From Tubiluchus corallicola (taxonomy: Eukaryota; Priapulida; Priapulimorpha; Priapulimorphida; Tubiluchidae), in contig JAQGDQ010000192.1 in NCBI GenBank assembly GCA_030141605.1, forward strand, positions 126,001 to 186,000: a stretch of DNA of 60,000 nt. Reading direction: 5' to 3'. Position 1 is the stretch's first letter. Every line of letters starts with the position of its first letter. This document shows positions 1 to 13,108 of the stretch, in pieces. Below the pieces are notes generated by a model that made no database searches, had not been told where the DNA came from, and was given only the letters and a program-made list of their open reading frames with translations. The position numbers were made by a program, and so were the translations under genes.

Positions 1-284
1 AGTTTCGTTTACAGCGTGGTAAAATTGTATTTTTCTTATGTTAAGTCATTTATATGTCACTGAATATAAACTAACCAAATCACACATGGAAATAGGTCGT
101 AAATTTAACGCACCACCCATGACCAACGTCAACGGAACGTCAATGTCAACAGAATTAACTCGTGCTGAGCCACTGTCCCTGCTTAATTCTATCTTGATGT
201 AATTTCTTTATGAAATTCTACGTAAAAACAAATGAACAATATAAAATGAGGAAGGAGTTTACAATTACTCACACAGTTTAAATA

Positions 285-365
285 CCCTATCCCTATCCCT
301 AACCCTCACCCTAACCCAACCCTAGCCCTAATCCTAATCCTAGTCCGAACCCTAATTCTAATCCG
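285..365 (+). repeat. Degenerate telomere-like (CCCTAA)n tract
   Basis: About a dozen variants of ccctaa occur in tandem (ccctat, ccctaa, ccctca, ccctag, cctaat). This is the TTAGGG-class animal telomere motif, decayed, so an interstitial rather than an active telomere is likely. Confidence 0.7.
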
Positions 366-1339
366 TTTCACGAATTAATTTCTTGTGTGGGGGAAAAGTA
401 AACTTTAGCCTAAAAGAAAAATTTGTCAGCAGGTCGAAAGGTTCAAGCAAGCATCATAATAAGCTCAACAACTTACACAGACTATATCAATCTCACCGAC
501 TTACATAGTATTATAGAAAACCGTACAATATAAGTCAGCCGTAATGAGAAGTGCTTGGCAGCTTGAAAAGAACGAATAATCGTAATAACTCTGATGACCA
601 GATCACTAATCTACTTTATTTGAGGTTACCCAGCCAGCTGCAGCATACATTCGTTTAAGGCTCACTTAAATTTCGAAGAATGATTTAGGCATTATAATGA
701 ATCTCAGTTGAATGACTCAAAAGTTCCAATGGGGCGATTTCGTTATTCTTATGTACAGCTCTTCTCAAATAACTCAATGAATGTCATTTAATGTATACAT
801 AATAACAACTGTTTAACTGGTTTATTTTTTTGTTTATTTAACTGGTGTGTACTATAACACCTTGAAACTTGAAATTGACACAAGACGACACCCTGAAATA
901 GTTAAATGAGTTCACCGGATGAGATTTACTGATAGAAGGCTCAACTACCGTATGGTTTGTGTGATCAAATATTGAGTATCTGCCAATAAGTCATTTGGTG
1001 AATCCGTTACTATATCATGTATAACGTATATGAAACTATATTTGTACATAGTTATTAATAGTTAAACAGTAATATTAATTTCTGAATTACCATCTTACCT
1101 GCTTTTTTGGTGTTACGAAACCGCTTTTTAGCACAGAAGTATACGGTATGCTGTTGACGAGCTTGCGGCAACGCTGTTCTGACTAGAAAGAAAAATCGCC
1201 TACGACAGCACAAATCTTAAAAACCATGACATCATTAACTGAAGTTATTCTGACAGTTACATCCTGTCCTTGACCAATTTCGTACCCTGTATGTTTAAAA
1301 ATAAATTAGGAAAAATTTTCATCAAATGTCAAAGTAAAG
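366..1339. other. No gene seen
   Basis: AT-rich, stop-dense DNA with no recognisable coding, RNA or repeat signal. Bases 1-284 are similar. Confidence 0.5.
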
Positions 1340-1517
1340 TGAAAAAAAATGACGGCAACAGTAGTAGTAATGATAACAATATTAACTGATGCAGTGATGA
1401 TGACGGAACGACCCTGACGACGGCGATGATGATACGACGACAACAACAACGCAATGGCGACGAGGATTAAAACGACAATGATGATGATGATGATGATGAC
1501 AACGACGATGATGAGGA
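1340..1517. repeat. Imperfect purine-rich trinucleotide tract (GAT/GAC/AAC)
   Basis: Runs of gat, gac and aac triplets, ending in about eight consecutive atg/gat units near 1479-1500. Confidence 0.8.
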
Positions 1518-2593
1518 AAGCTAATCACATTTCAAAAACTCTTTAGTTCTATCATCAGTTTTCTCTGCCTTATATTCAAATTAGCTGAGATATCTTACTA
1601 CATCATGAGTGAACAGTTATTTTGAGTGTGTTTCAAACTTAGACATGACCTTGTCCAGCAGGAGACTTTTCCACAATTGTCCACACTAGTTTAGCTATGA
1701 CACGTCTATCAAATATGAATAAGTGGAAGTGGCTTCAGTTTTGCGGGAATATTGTGTAAGCCTTCTAGGGTGCTCGGCCTTTACGCTCCTGACGTTGGGT
1801 TAATAATTTGTTGAATTTTAATTTTAGAAGATCATTTGACCAATAGTATTTTTATTTAAATTAGGCCTACTTAAAAAATGAAATAATTATTTTTGATGGG
1901 CTATTTGTTGAAATCATTTTACACTATTTTCACGGCTTTAGCCCTTTGGGCTAATTGGTGAAAGGTAGATTGTAATTGGTTGAACATTCAAAAAGTTATC
2001 AAGCTTTTTGGCTTACTATTACATAATAGATTGCAAGTCATAACAGAGTTGTGTGAATTCTACAAATCACTTATCACGGGTTTAAGGCGATGGTTATGGC
2101 GAGTCTCCATGTTTAATCAGGTCCCTGGAGCAAAGCAAAAAAACTTTCTAAAATTCATGACGTTAATAAAAGCTTATATAATAATATCAAGGACATGGCA
2201 TGGTATAGGTTTGGGAAAAAATGGAAAAAGAACTACTGCTGCGGGATATGTACTTTTTCACTTTAGGAAATGCGAATTCTGGTGACACCGACATGTCGCT
2301 TTCCTTGGCCTTTAGCATGCTATGAAAGACAGGGCCCATGTATGTTCATGCAAACAACATTAAATAGTTCATTTGAAGTTCATAAAGCTGCTGAGAGCGA
2401 CAAAAGTATGGATAACGATTAGTATTGTGCTCAAAATCTGCAGAAGTCTAATTTTTAAATAATTAATTTATTGGTGCGGCAGCACATTGCAATACAATTC
2501 ACTATAATAAATTACAAACACATTACAAGTAGATCCAAAAAACCACACAGACAGTACCTCGCACGGAGGGTATAATCGTCATACATAATAACA
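1518..2593. other. No gene seen
   Basis: The only sizeable open frame (1980-2285, +) has no recognisable domain and lies in AT-rich sequence. Confidence 0.45.
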
Positions 2594-2754
<161 letters not shown>

Positions 2755-2876
2755 CGGTATTTATTATAACAGCATAACAATAAATATTACGATTATACAT
2801 ATAGATACTGAGATATAGTAATTTTTGAATACATCAAAGTTGCATTCTGTCTTTGGTTTAATGATTGTATTGGATT

Positions 2877-3017
2877 GGGCCTCGCGCATTTTCTATTGTC
2901 GCTCCAAAACTCTGGAATGATCTACCGAAAGAGATTCGTTCTCTAAATTCTGTCATAACCTTCAAAAAAGCTGTCAAAACGCACTTGTTTCTTGAGCATT
3001 TTGCTGAATTGCTTTAA
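2877..3017 (+). pseudogene. C-terminal tail of a non-LTR retrotransposon ORF2 (unit 1)
   Basis: The 46-codon frame contains SIVAPKLWNDLPKEIRSL and then TFKKAVKTHLF before TAA. This is the typical C-terminus of CR1/Jockey-like LINE polyproteins (AP-x-LWN-x-LP and FK-x-x-L/VKTHLF). The reverse transcriptase itself is absent, so this is a 5'-truncated copy. Confidence 0.75.
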
Positions 3018-3913
3018 ATTTTCTGTTTTATTGTTTTTCAATACAAATATTTCAGTACATTAATTAAAGCTCTGTATTTTTTGTAACGATGACTTTCTAG
3101 TCATTTTTAGTACATTAATTTAAACTCTGTGTTTTTATTTGTAACGATGACTTTCTATTCATTTTAGTGCATTTGAATTTTGTTTGTAACCATGACATTC
3201 TATTATTTTTAGTACGTTAATTTAAACTCTGTATTTTTATTTGTAATTGCGACTTTATATTCATTTTCATGCAAATTTTAACCTATAAATTTGAAATTTT
3301 AACTGTTCAAACTATTTTACTCTAAACTGTAACTGTGAATTTTTATTCAGTATCATACGTAGCTATATCGTTTAAGTTGTAACTGAACTGCTTAATTATT
3401 TTTATTGCGTTTGATTGTGTAAATTTTTATCTCCTTTAATTTTATTGCAAAAAGCACTGAGATCTTTAGATGGAGTGCGTTTTTAAGAATAAACTATGTT
3501 ATATTTATTAATATTATAGTTGAGGAGTTGTGATCATTCTTTTGTTTGGGCCTGTGATTTTGTATAAATTTTGTTCTTAGCTACGATGGTATACATAATA
3601 CATTAGATGTAGGCCGCGTATCAGCTTTCTTAATAATAAAAACATAGTTTGCTACGAATAAGGATATGAAATAAATAGACTCATATAACACAATGTAATA
3701 ATACAATGATACTTCTAATAAGAAATGATGAAGTGCCAGCTGGCGGAGTTCCAAATTCCAGTTGCGTTCTCGGTTCGAGCACAGTCGTTAACTTCGTAAG
3801 TTCAAGTCTCCATCTTGGAAATTCCGCATGTTGGACGCGTGCCAAAGCCCTGGAACCACGAGTGAAATCCCTGATAGCTCTATCTCTGAACAATAATTAT
3901 AAGAGTACCGCTA

Positions 3914-4023
<110 letters not shown>

Positions 4024-4145
4024 CGGTATTTATTATAACAGCATAACAATAAATATTACGATTATACATATAGATACTGAGATATAGTAATTTTTGAATA
4101 CATCAAAGTTGCATTCTGTCTTTGGTTTAATGATTGTATTGGATT

Positions 4146-4286
4146 GGGCCTCGCGCATTTTCTATTGTCGCTCCAAAACTCTGGAATGATCTACCGAAAG
4201 AGATTCGTTCTCTAAATTCTGTCATAACCTTCAAAAAAGCTGTCAAAACGCACTTGTTTCTTGAGCATTTTGCTGAATTGCTTTAA
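4146..4286 (+). pseudogene. LINE ORF2 C-terminal tail (unit 2 copy)
   Basis: Second copy of the 46-codon tail, 1269 bases downstream of the first; no difference seen. Confidence 0.72.
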
Positions 4287-5184
4287 ATTTTCTGTTTTAT
4301 TGTTTTTCAATACAAATATTTCAGTACATTAATTAAAGCTCTGTATTTTTTGTAACGATGACTTTCTAGTCATTTTTAGTACATTAATTTAAACTCTGTG
4401 TTTTTATTTGTAACGATGACTTTCTATTCATTTTAGTGCATTTGAATTTTGTTTGTAACCATGACATTCTATTATTTTTAGTACGTTAATTTAAACTCTG
4501 TATTTTTATTTGTAATTGCGACTTTATATTCATTTTCATGCAAATTTTAACCTATAAATTTGAAATTTTAACTGTTCAAACTATTTTACTCTAAACTGTA
4601 ACTGTGAATTTTTATTCAGTATCATACGTAGCTATATCGTTTAAGTTGTAACTGAACTGCTTAATTATTTTTATTGCGTTTGATTGTGTAAATTTTTATC
4701 TCCTTTAATTTTATTGCAAAAAGCACTGAGATCTTTAGATGGAGTGCGTTTTTAAGAATAAACTATGTTATATTTATTAATATTATAGTTGAGGAGTTGT
4801 GATCATTCTTTTGTTTGGGCCTGTGATTTTGTATAAATTTTGTTCTTAGCTACGATGGTATACATAATACATTAGATGTAGGCCGCGTATCAGCTTTCTT
4901 AATAATAAAAACATAGTTTGCTACGAATAAGGATATGAAATAAATAGACTCATATAACACAATGTAATAATACAATGATACTTCTAATAAGAAATGATGA
5001 AGTGCCAGCTGGCGGAGTTCCAAATTCCAGTTGCGTTCTCGGTTCGAGCACAGTCGTTAACTTCGTAAGTTCAAGTCTCCATCTTGGAAATTCCGCATGT
5101 TGGACGCGTGCCAAAGCCCTGGAACCACGAGTGAAATCCCTGATAGCTCTATCTCTGAACAATAATTATAAGAGTACCGCTATA

Positions 5185-5269
<85 letters not shown>
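5185..5269 (+). repeat. (TAA)n microsatellite, unit 2
   Basis: About 28 taa units, seven fewer than in unit 1. Confidence 0.95.
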
Positions 5270-5271
<2 letters not shown>

Positions 5272-5393
5272 CGGTATTTATTATAACAGCATAACAATAA
5301 ATATTACGATTATACATATAGATACTGAGATATAGTAATTTTTGAATACATCAAAGTTGCATTCTGTCTTTGGTTTAATGATTGTATTGGATT

Positions 5394-5534
5394 GGGCCTC
5401 GCGCATTTTCTATTGTCGCTCCAAAACTCTGGATTGATCTACCGAAAGAGATTCGTTCTCTAAATTCTGTCATAACCTTCAAAAAAGCTGTCAAAACGCA
5501 CTTGTTTCTTGAGCATTTTGCTGAATTGCTTTAA
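5394..5534 (+). pseudogene. LINE ORF2 C-terminal tail (unit 3 copy)
   Basis: Third copy, with one visible base change that turns WND into WID. Confidence 0.7.
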
Positions 5535-5908
5535 ATTTTCTGTTTTATTGTTTTTCAATACAAATATTTCAGTACATTAATTAAAGCCCTGTATTTTTTG
5601 TAACGATGACTTTCTAGTCATTTTTAGTACATTAATTTAAACTCTGTGTTTTTATTTGTAACGATGACTTTCTATTCATTTTAGTGCATTTGAATTTTGT
5701 TTGTAACCATGACATTCTATTATTTTTAGTACGTTAATTTAAACTCTGTATTTTTATTTGCGTTCTCGGTTCGAGCACAGTCGTTAACTTCGTAAGTTCA
5801 AGTCTCCATCTTGGAAATTCCGCATGTTGGACGCGTGCCAAAGCCCTGGAACCACGAGTGAAATCCCTGATAGCTCTATCTCTGAACAATAATTATAAGA
5901 GTACCGCT

Positions 5909-6719
<811 letters not shown>

Positions 6720-8360
6720 ATCTCTTTAAAAGGCTCCTAATACCATCTTAAGATCACAGACGAGACGTCTTAATTCGAGTGGTTACAATTTTAGTTCTGA
6801 TAGTTTGTCTAAATAAGAAACATAATTAAATTGATGCTCTTGGTACAGCCTACGAGAACCTTTTCAATGCTGCCAATATCTTGCATATGGTGCGGGGACC
6901 ACACTGATGAGCAGTACTCCAACAATGGACTCACATCAGCTTTATAAGCAGTCAAAAGTGCATTTTTGTTTTTAGTGTAGAAACACCAAAAATCATATTT
7001 ACCATACGAAAAGTTTCTTAAACATATTTACAATGTGCCGAGAATTTCAAATCGTATGATATTATAACACTCAAGTCATTACATTCGTTTCTATGCGTAA
7101 GAGGGGTGCCATCAAGGGAATACTGAAGATCATGTTTGCCAAATCCTAAATGAAGCATGGCATTCTTATGCGCCGTTATATTAAGTTGCCATTTGTAGGA
7201 CCAGTCATATAATTGGTCGATAGCACAACACAATAATAAATGGTCGGAACATGAGGCATACATTTTCAAATCATCAGCATATAATTTACAAGTAGCAGGA
7301 TCTAAGTCATTAATGTATGAAACATGTAAAAGGGGTCCCAATATACTAACCTGTGGTGTGCTGAGATTATGGATTTCCAGTTTCCATTACGAAAAGGCGG
7401 GACCCACCATGACACGCTGTGTTTGATTGGACGGAAAATTTTTGATCCAGTCATACAAATTGCCAGAGATATAATAACTACGCAATTTAACAAATAATTC
7501 AGAATGTACAACACTGTCAAATACTTTGGCTCAATCAAAGTATATCACATCGAGTTTTTACCTTTATCCAACAAATTACACCAATCATTAACACTTTCTA
7601 ACAGTTATGTACATGTAGATTTGCTTTTAAGAAAGCCGTGTTGGGCTTTTGTGATTAAATCATTCCATGACTTTACAAGTAATACATGTTAATGAAATGG
7701 GCCTATAATTGTTCGAGTCTGATGGATCTCCTTTTTTAAATTCCTGAATAATGTGCGCTGTTAAGCTGTTAACCATGAGGCAGTATGTGAGGAGAAACTA
7801 GCAAACTGAAGATTTTTGCAAGTGGCACACAAAGTTGATTAGCCACTTTTGCAAATAACAAGCTAAGAAGCCCGTCAGGAGTATGGCTTGTTTTATGTTT
7901 TAGATTCGTTAACAGAGTTTTTACTGATGATGGCATGGCTTCATCAGTAAACATTACTTAAACAAGTGTCTTCACTGACCCTGGTTTCAAAGGCGAGCAC
8001 CAAATTATCATCTAATGTGTAATTTTGTGAGAAAACAGTCGATAAAATTTCAGCCTTATTGTTGTCATCTACTATGGAACCGCCATTGTGGTTCAAAGGG
8101 CCTACACCAGATTTATAGTTTCTTTTTCCGTTAAAATATTTAAAAGGACTATTGCCACACTACTATTGCCCGAGTTCAAAATCAAATTTTCACGTTCTCG
8201 GGCTGATTCAAATTTAGCTTTAGATACCTCTTTAGCACATTTCTCGTACAAAAATTTTCCTCTTGGCGTGTGACGTCTGTGCCAAAGAAGTTTCTTTACG
8301 TCATGAATTTCTTTCGTTGGCAAAGCAAATCTAACTTTTTTAGCATGGCAATTTAGCAAT
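6720..8360 (-). pseudogene. Decayed non-LTR retrotransposon (LINE) reverse transcriptase
   Basis: Read on the minus strand from 8359 to 6720, fragments appear in correct order across several frameshifts. They are the pre-RT linker (8359-8102), the RT start with TPDGLLSLLFAKVANQL (7954-7769), the middle RT (7538-7302), GPLLHVSYINDLDP followed by the catalytic YADD box (7341-7018), and the C-terminal part with LLTAYKADVSPLLEYCSSVW and PLELRRLVCDLKMV (about 6985-6730). This matches CR1/Jockey-like LINE polymerases. The frame breaks mean it cannot make an active protein. Confidence 0.85.
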
Positions 8361-9359
8361 TTTTTACCGTGCCAATTTTACTTGTGCCATTTTTACCATG
8401 CATGGCAGTACATTCCTATACAGTTTCCAGAAGTGGCAGTTAGAGCAGCAGTGCTACATGAATAGGTGTCAAACGTGGCGAGTAATATTCCTAATTTGTA
8501 TACGTACAGCAATAAAGGTAAGGTAATTTAAGGGAAATTACAACTGGTGCTTCTAAACAACTTGCTGCTTTTGCATCCGAAAGCGAACCAATCTAGCCAT
8601 TTTGTTTTCGGGTATTTTGTGTTCATTAGGGGAGAACAATAGGTGCCTACCCATGAGGCAAAACGTGCTGAGTTGCTGACCTATGAAAACGTTACAAGAA
8701 GCTGAGTAAAATGGTACGGCAAAGGTACGCAAAAATACTGTAATTTGGAACCGTAACTTTAAGTTTTTTTTTCGTACCGTACCGTAATTTCATACCACAA
8801 CCAACTGTGGCTACTGGCAATGCTAAAAGTTGAATGCTGAACAATTTATGAAAGGTTTCGATGTTTAGGTTGACATGTATCTGTCATAATCAGGTAAAAT
8901 TTAATACTATTGCAAACAATTTAGCTCTGCTACTTCGTTGTGGGCAAAAGTAGCGCGTCAGTAGTGTCTGCTTGAAATGAAATAATTTTATGAAGCCAAT
9001 GCATTTGTGCACCAGGTAAAGCAAAAATAAAAAGTGTTTTAATTAACGTCATCAGAAAGAGTTTGTTACGGGAATTTTGAAGTTTTGCACTTTTTAAAAT
9101 CAACCAGAACACATAAACTTTTTAGTGGTGGAAGAAGTAGGAATTTCTTGTAGAATATGATGCCTCCAAAAAATTTGTTGCCCAGGCAACTGCCTAGTTT
9201 GCCTAGTGGTAGAGCTGGCCCTTGATGCTCTTATGAAGATTGAAATATATATATATACCGATATCGAAAGTTCAAATATTGGTCAATATGGGCGACATGT
9301 GCATTGCTTCATCGTTTTAATGAAAGTGTATAAGTGAACAGTTACTATAGCATGTTCTC
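8361..9359. other. No gene seen
   Basis: AT-rich DNA with a short (AT)n near 9247-9257. The frame at 8930-9112 (-) has no recognisable domain. Confidence 0.4.
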
Positions 9360-9419
9360 GTGAATATAAATCGAAATCTTAGCTTTATTATTCTTTTTTT
9401 ATTTTGGTCAAAGTGGTCT

Positions 9420-9492
9420 ATGGTCGATGTGGGCGTTGTATGCGTTGCTTTCTTGGTAATTTTGTTAGCATCGCTCGTGTCATTTGCAGACG
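9420..9492 (+). CDS. Possible first coding exon of a secreted peptide (signal-peptide-like), unconfirmed
   Basis: From ATG 9420 the frame encodes a short start (MVDVG), a strongly hydrophobic stretch of about 17 residues, and SFADG, which looks like a secretory signal with a cut near SFA|D. A GT at 9493 (cg|gtgggt) could be a splice donor in phase 1, and a T-rich run ending in ag lies just upstream, as if this were an internal first coding exon. The frame also reads back to an ATG at 9360. No downstream partner exon was recognised, and hydrophobic frames arise easily in AT-rich DNA. The product cannot be named. Confidence 0.22.
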
Positions 9493-9971
9493 GTGGGTAC
9501 TTTCGTTTAATTTTATTTAACAACCTATTTACAATTAGCCAGGTGCAGACGAATTATCGAAAAATGTTTGCTATTCGTTTGATTTTTTATTAATCCTACT
9601 CAGTAAGCAATTCTCCCGTTCTTAATTAATTATATAGCCCCTAGATGTTTCTCGAATGCGTTATGTCACCAGAGTAACTGGTGTAATAACTTATTTCTTC
9701 AAGAACTTGGTTATTTATTTTATTTTATTTTTGGGGATAAGAACTTAAGAAATAAAAGCGGAAAAATAGATTATAATATTAGATGCCTAGAAAAAAGTTT
9801 CAATACTCGCATTTTTTATCTATTTAGAATACGTTTTAATTCTAGCAAGTCTGTCAGTCAAGTCTGTGCTAAACAATGAAAAAGTCAACTGTGCACAGAA
9901 ATCTACGGTTTGTATGTTTTGTGACGTGTCTCTCTAATGTTGGTTCATTTAACTTGAAAAACTTAGTCAAA

Positions 9972-10245
9972 CAATAGTGGAATAAATTTACGTTTGTCGA
10001 ATTGTGAAAACAATCTTGCTCGAAAGAAAAGAAAAGTGAAAAAGCCCGGACACAGGCTAGATTTGCACTAAGAATCTCTCGTTTACAAGGCCAGCGCCAT
10101 GGCTAATAGACTACCTTGCAGTCGTCATTATTTCGTCTTGTAATAGTTGTTTCAAATCCGGGCTGTGTCCTGCTTTTTCGAATTTTCTTTCCTTCGAGCA
10201 AGTTTGGTTTCAAGCAGCTGTGGGTTTATTCCATTTATCAGAGTA
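9972..10245. repeat. Inverted pair of SINE-like repeats
   Basis: The left arm (~9972-10067) matches the reverse complement of the right arm (~10150-10245), including cttgctcgaa, cccggacacag-type blocks and ggaataaa. The right arm contains gtttcaaatccggg, which resembles a tRNA B-box. Similar tails occur near 28570 and 28740. The arms lie just beyond the 3' end of the GPCR coding region and hold an AATAAA on the minus strand (10231-10226) that might serve as its poly(A) signal. Confidence 0.6.
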
Positions 10246-10408
10246 ATAATTTTGAAATTAAGTTTTGAATAAATTTTCTATTTTGCCAAGGACGATACCA
10301 GAAATCTTTTTTACAGTATACTTGTTTGACAATGATTTTAATAGAAACTTAGTCATTGCTATTCAATACGTTGACTCTATCGCTGGTAAGCTGTAAGTAG
10401 GCAATATG

Positions 10409-13108
10409 TCATTGAGTTCTAGGTGAGTCGATTTTCATCATAATAAACTCGGAACCATTAACGTTTTCAATTTGCTTTCTTGTCTCGACATCAGAATAAA
10501 TGTTTTTAGAGAAGATCGCGCTGTCGTTCCATAGATTTTTAAAATAATCAGCGTCTTTTTTACAGAACATTTTCATGATAATAGATCGGAAAGCTTTCCG
10601 GAAGTCGCTGTATCCATACGCGTATAAGAGAGGATTCACCGCACTATTTACATGTGAAAGAACAATACAAACGTTCAACAATGTTTCCGGTATAACACAA
10701 TAATTACAGAAATATGCAATGGTGTTTATCGTATAGAGGGGAATCCACGAAATTGCGAAGAAAAGGATTATGATGACTAAACTTTTCACGTTTCTAATTT
10801 CTCTTCTTCTTTTTTCATTCATCCTATCTTGTTGTGTACACACTGAGAAGCTGCCGCCATCTGTCGACATGTCTTGTGGTAACTGAGACGTACTCATACT
10901 AATAGTTTGCTTACTCATCTGAAAATAAATTCAAAAAAATGGATGCTAAAAAGACATCAGGAGTTTATTTCAGAACGATATAATTAAGCCTTTTTCTATA
11001 GCGTAATAAGTATTAAGCAATATTATTTATAAATTTTTATGCTGCTGCCATCTTTTGACTGTTTCGTCAACTCATACAATACATTTTATAAATAATCTGA
11101 TCTGATTTTGTTTGTGTGAACAAATGTTTTACCTGTAAAGTAACCCTATTATTATATTAACTTATACTTTTTATTTTAGGCAAAAAATCCCTATTACAAA
11201 TATTTACATAATTACAGAAAAAACTAAGATAAAATTGATGCAATAAAAATAATTGCACATTCACTAAAATGGCCCTAAATTAAACTTTCGGGTATAAAGA
11301 TTCATTGAGTAGCGCTCTAGCTGAAATAAAAATAGAAGTAGAAGCTCTATAAGTAGAAGCTTGAGGATGTAAATGTATACACGTAAAATTTTGAATAATT
11401 TAGGGTTAATAAAAGCTGTGTAGAATGTCACTTGGAGGAAAATATATTTCTTTATATATATATTGAATAATATTTCGATTTCTTTCAATGAATTGACGCA
11501 TGGTGCGAACACTTGGGCTTCACGAAGATTAGTATTTAAGACTACAAATTACTATAGATAATTTTTGTAAACTTATATCTAATATGATTTATAAGTCAGA
11601 ACTATTGTAGTCAAACTAGTATAGTAATCATTGTTCGTTTGTTTGTAGGGGCTGCTTTTCTTAGTTGTGTTGTTGTCTGATTTAGAGTAAGTGAACAGCT
11701 GAGCGATTACGTCGTCACAGTGCGCACATAGCGATCGAAGTTAACTAACGTTGGCCTGATTAGTAATTAGGTGACTGACTATCAGAAAAATCACATCTGG
11801 GTGTTTTAAAATAACGTTCTGCCTCCAGCTAGTTCTTTCGTTAAAGTGCGAACTGTACATATCCAAATGTGACAACGACGCAGAATTCATGGTAAGACAC
11901 CAGAATCTTCGTAAGTTCACTATTTTATGCATGAAGATTAATTGTTAATAATTAACTAGATTCCGGTTCTGCCACAACTATAAGTTGGCCCTGCCACAGA
12001 GAGCCGAAATGAGATTTGCATGTAATATAATTTTGTGTGTATTGTTGATGTGAACGCAAAGCTGACTCAAATTATTTAATTACCAAGTAGAAATTGGTTT
12101 AGAAAGTATTTTGATAGGCGTTCCACACACTGCTTGGAGTAGGAAGGGTAGGAAGTTAAACTGTTGTGGGCAAAAGGCGCAATCTAAGTCACTTTAATTA
12201 GCTTTCCGAGTTTTTGTTGTTCAAAAGAAATGTTGTGCTGTTTATTGCGTCATTTAGCAGCCAATAATGTTATGCGTGTTATTGGACTTCGGTACTTCGT
12301 CGAGCGAATAACAAAGGGTTGACGTTTTACTTCGAGCGAACTATTTAACCCCGGCTTTGCCATTAATGTTTATTTTGAAAAAACTTACCTTCTTAACGAC
12401 GTTTCGTACTTCACAATAGATTCGCGCATAAAACACGGCCATGAGAATACAGGGAGCTAATATTGTTGCAAAATACAGAAATGCTAAATATGATAAATCC
12501 ATCACTTCCATAAAATAGCATCTAGGTTCTGGTGGTGGTCCTTCATTCCAACCCATTAATGGCAGCAACCCGATCAGGGTGCCAAGTAACCAACATAGCA
12601 AAATAGAATATATTCTTCGCCGAGAGGTGGCGGAACTATGATAGTGCAATGGCATTATTATAGCCCAAAACTTGTCTGCCGACACGGTTACTAGGCATAA
12701 TATCGAAACAGTGCACAGGAGGACGAGAGTTGAATTCATGAATATACATCCATTAAAGTTCCGTGGTAAGCCAACACTAGTTAATATGGCAAACGGAATG
12801 CCAAGAATACCAACCAATAAATCCGCCACTGCAAGACTAGTCACATAATAAATAGTTGTATTTTTTCGAAGTCTTCTATATAATATAAAACTGAGTATTG
12901 TCAAACTATTACCAGCTATGGTTAATACTGCGACAATAATTTCAATTGCTATATAGGCAAGATCACGATGATGAATTTTTGGATATAAGACGTCTGGCGT
13001 TGATGTCCTTGTATCCTGCCATGTAGTGTTGTTGTATTCACTAACGTTGGTGAAGAGCGTAGAGAAGTTCGTAACAAACTGTTCAGAAAAGTAGATAGTT
13101 GCATTCAT
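10409..13108 (-). CDS. Adenosine-receptor-like class A GPCR, two coding exons (13108-12389 and 10918-10409)
   Basis: The two exons join in phase 0 to give 409 residues. Exon 1 (240 codons) ends at aag|gtaagt; exon 2 follows ttttcag. Seven helices are visible: TM1 ~50-76 (Glu56 = E1.39, Asn67), TM2 ~88-110 (LAVAD, Asp96), TM3 from Cys121 to DKF 145-147, TM4 with Trp173, TM5 with Pro219, TM6 ~286-310 (Trp298, Pro300, Asn305), TM7 ~320-341 (SHVNSAVNPLLYAY). ECL2 Cys197-Tyr-Phe199 could pair with Cys121. In human A2A the matching E1.39, Phe in ECL2, N6.55, S7.42 and H7.43 line the adenosine pocket, so this is most likely a plasma-membrane purinergic receptor. The ECL2 Glu of A2A is Met200 here, T3.36 is Cys132 and DRY is DKF, so ligand and coupling are inferred only. 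The N-terminus has several N-x-S/T sites. An in-frame TAA lies 24 bases before the ATG. The first codon of exon 2 is ATG and could be mistaken for a start. Confidence 0.88.
10919..12388 (-). other. Intron of the adenosine-receptor-like gene (1470 bp, phase 0)
   Basis: The donor gtaagt starts at 12388 and the acceptor cag ends at 10919. The intron sits just after TM5, in the third intracellular loop. Reading through the donor adds 15 residues and then a stop, which would leave a five-helix protein. No other gene is visible inside; open frames at 11264-11512 and 11741-11932 have no recognisable domain. Confidence 0.85.

Noticed and set aside
10409-10918. Treating 10918-10409 as a separate gene starting at its ATG
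   Set aside because: The ATG directly follows a good acceptor, and the frame starts in loop 3 with only TM6-TM7. It completes exon 1 in phase 0.
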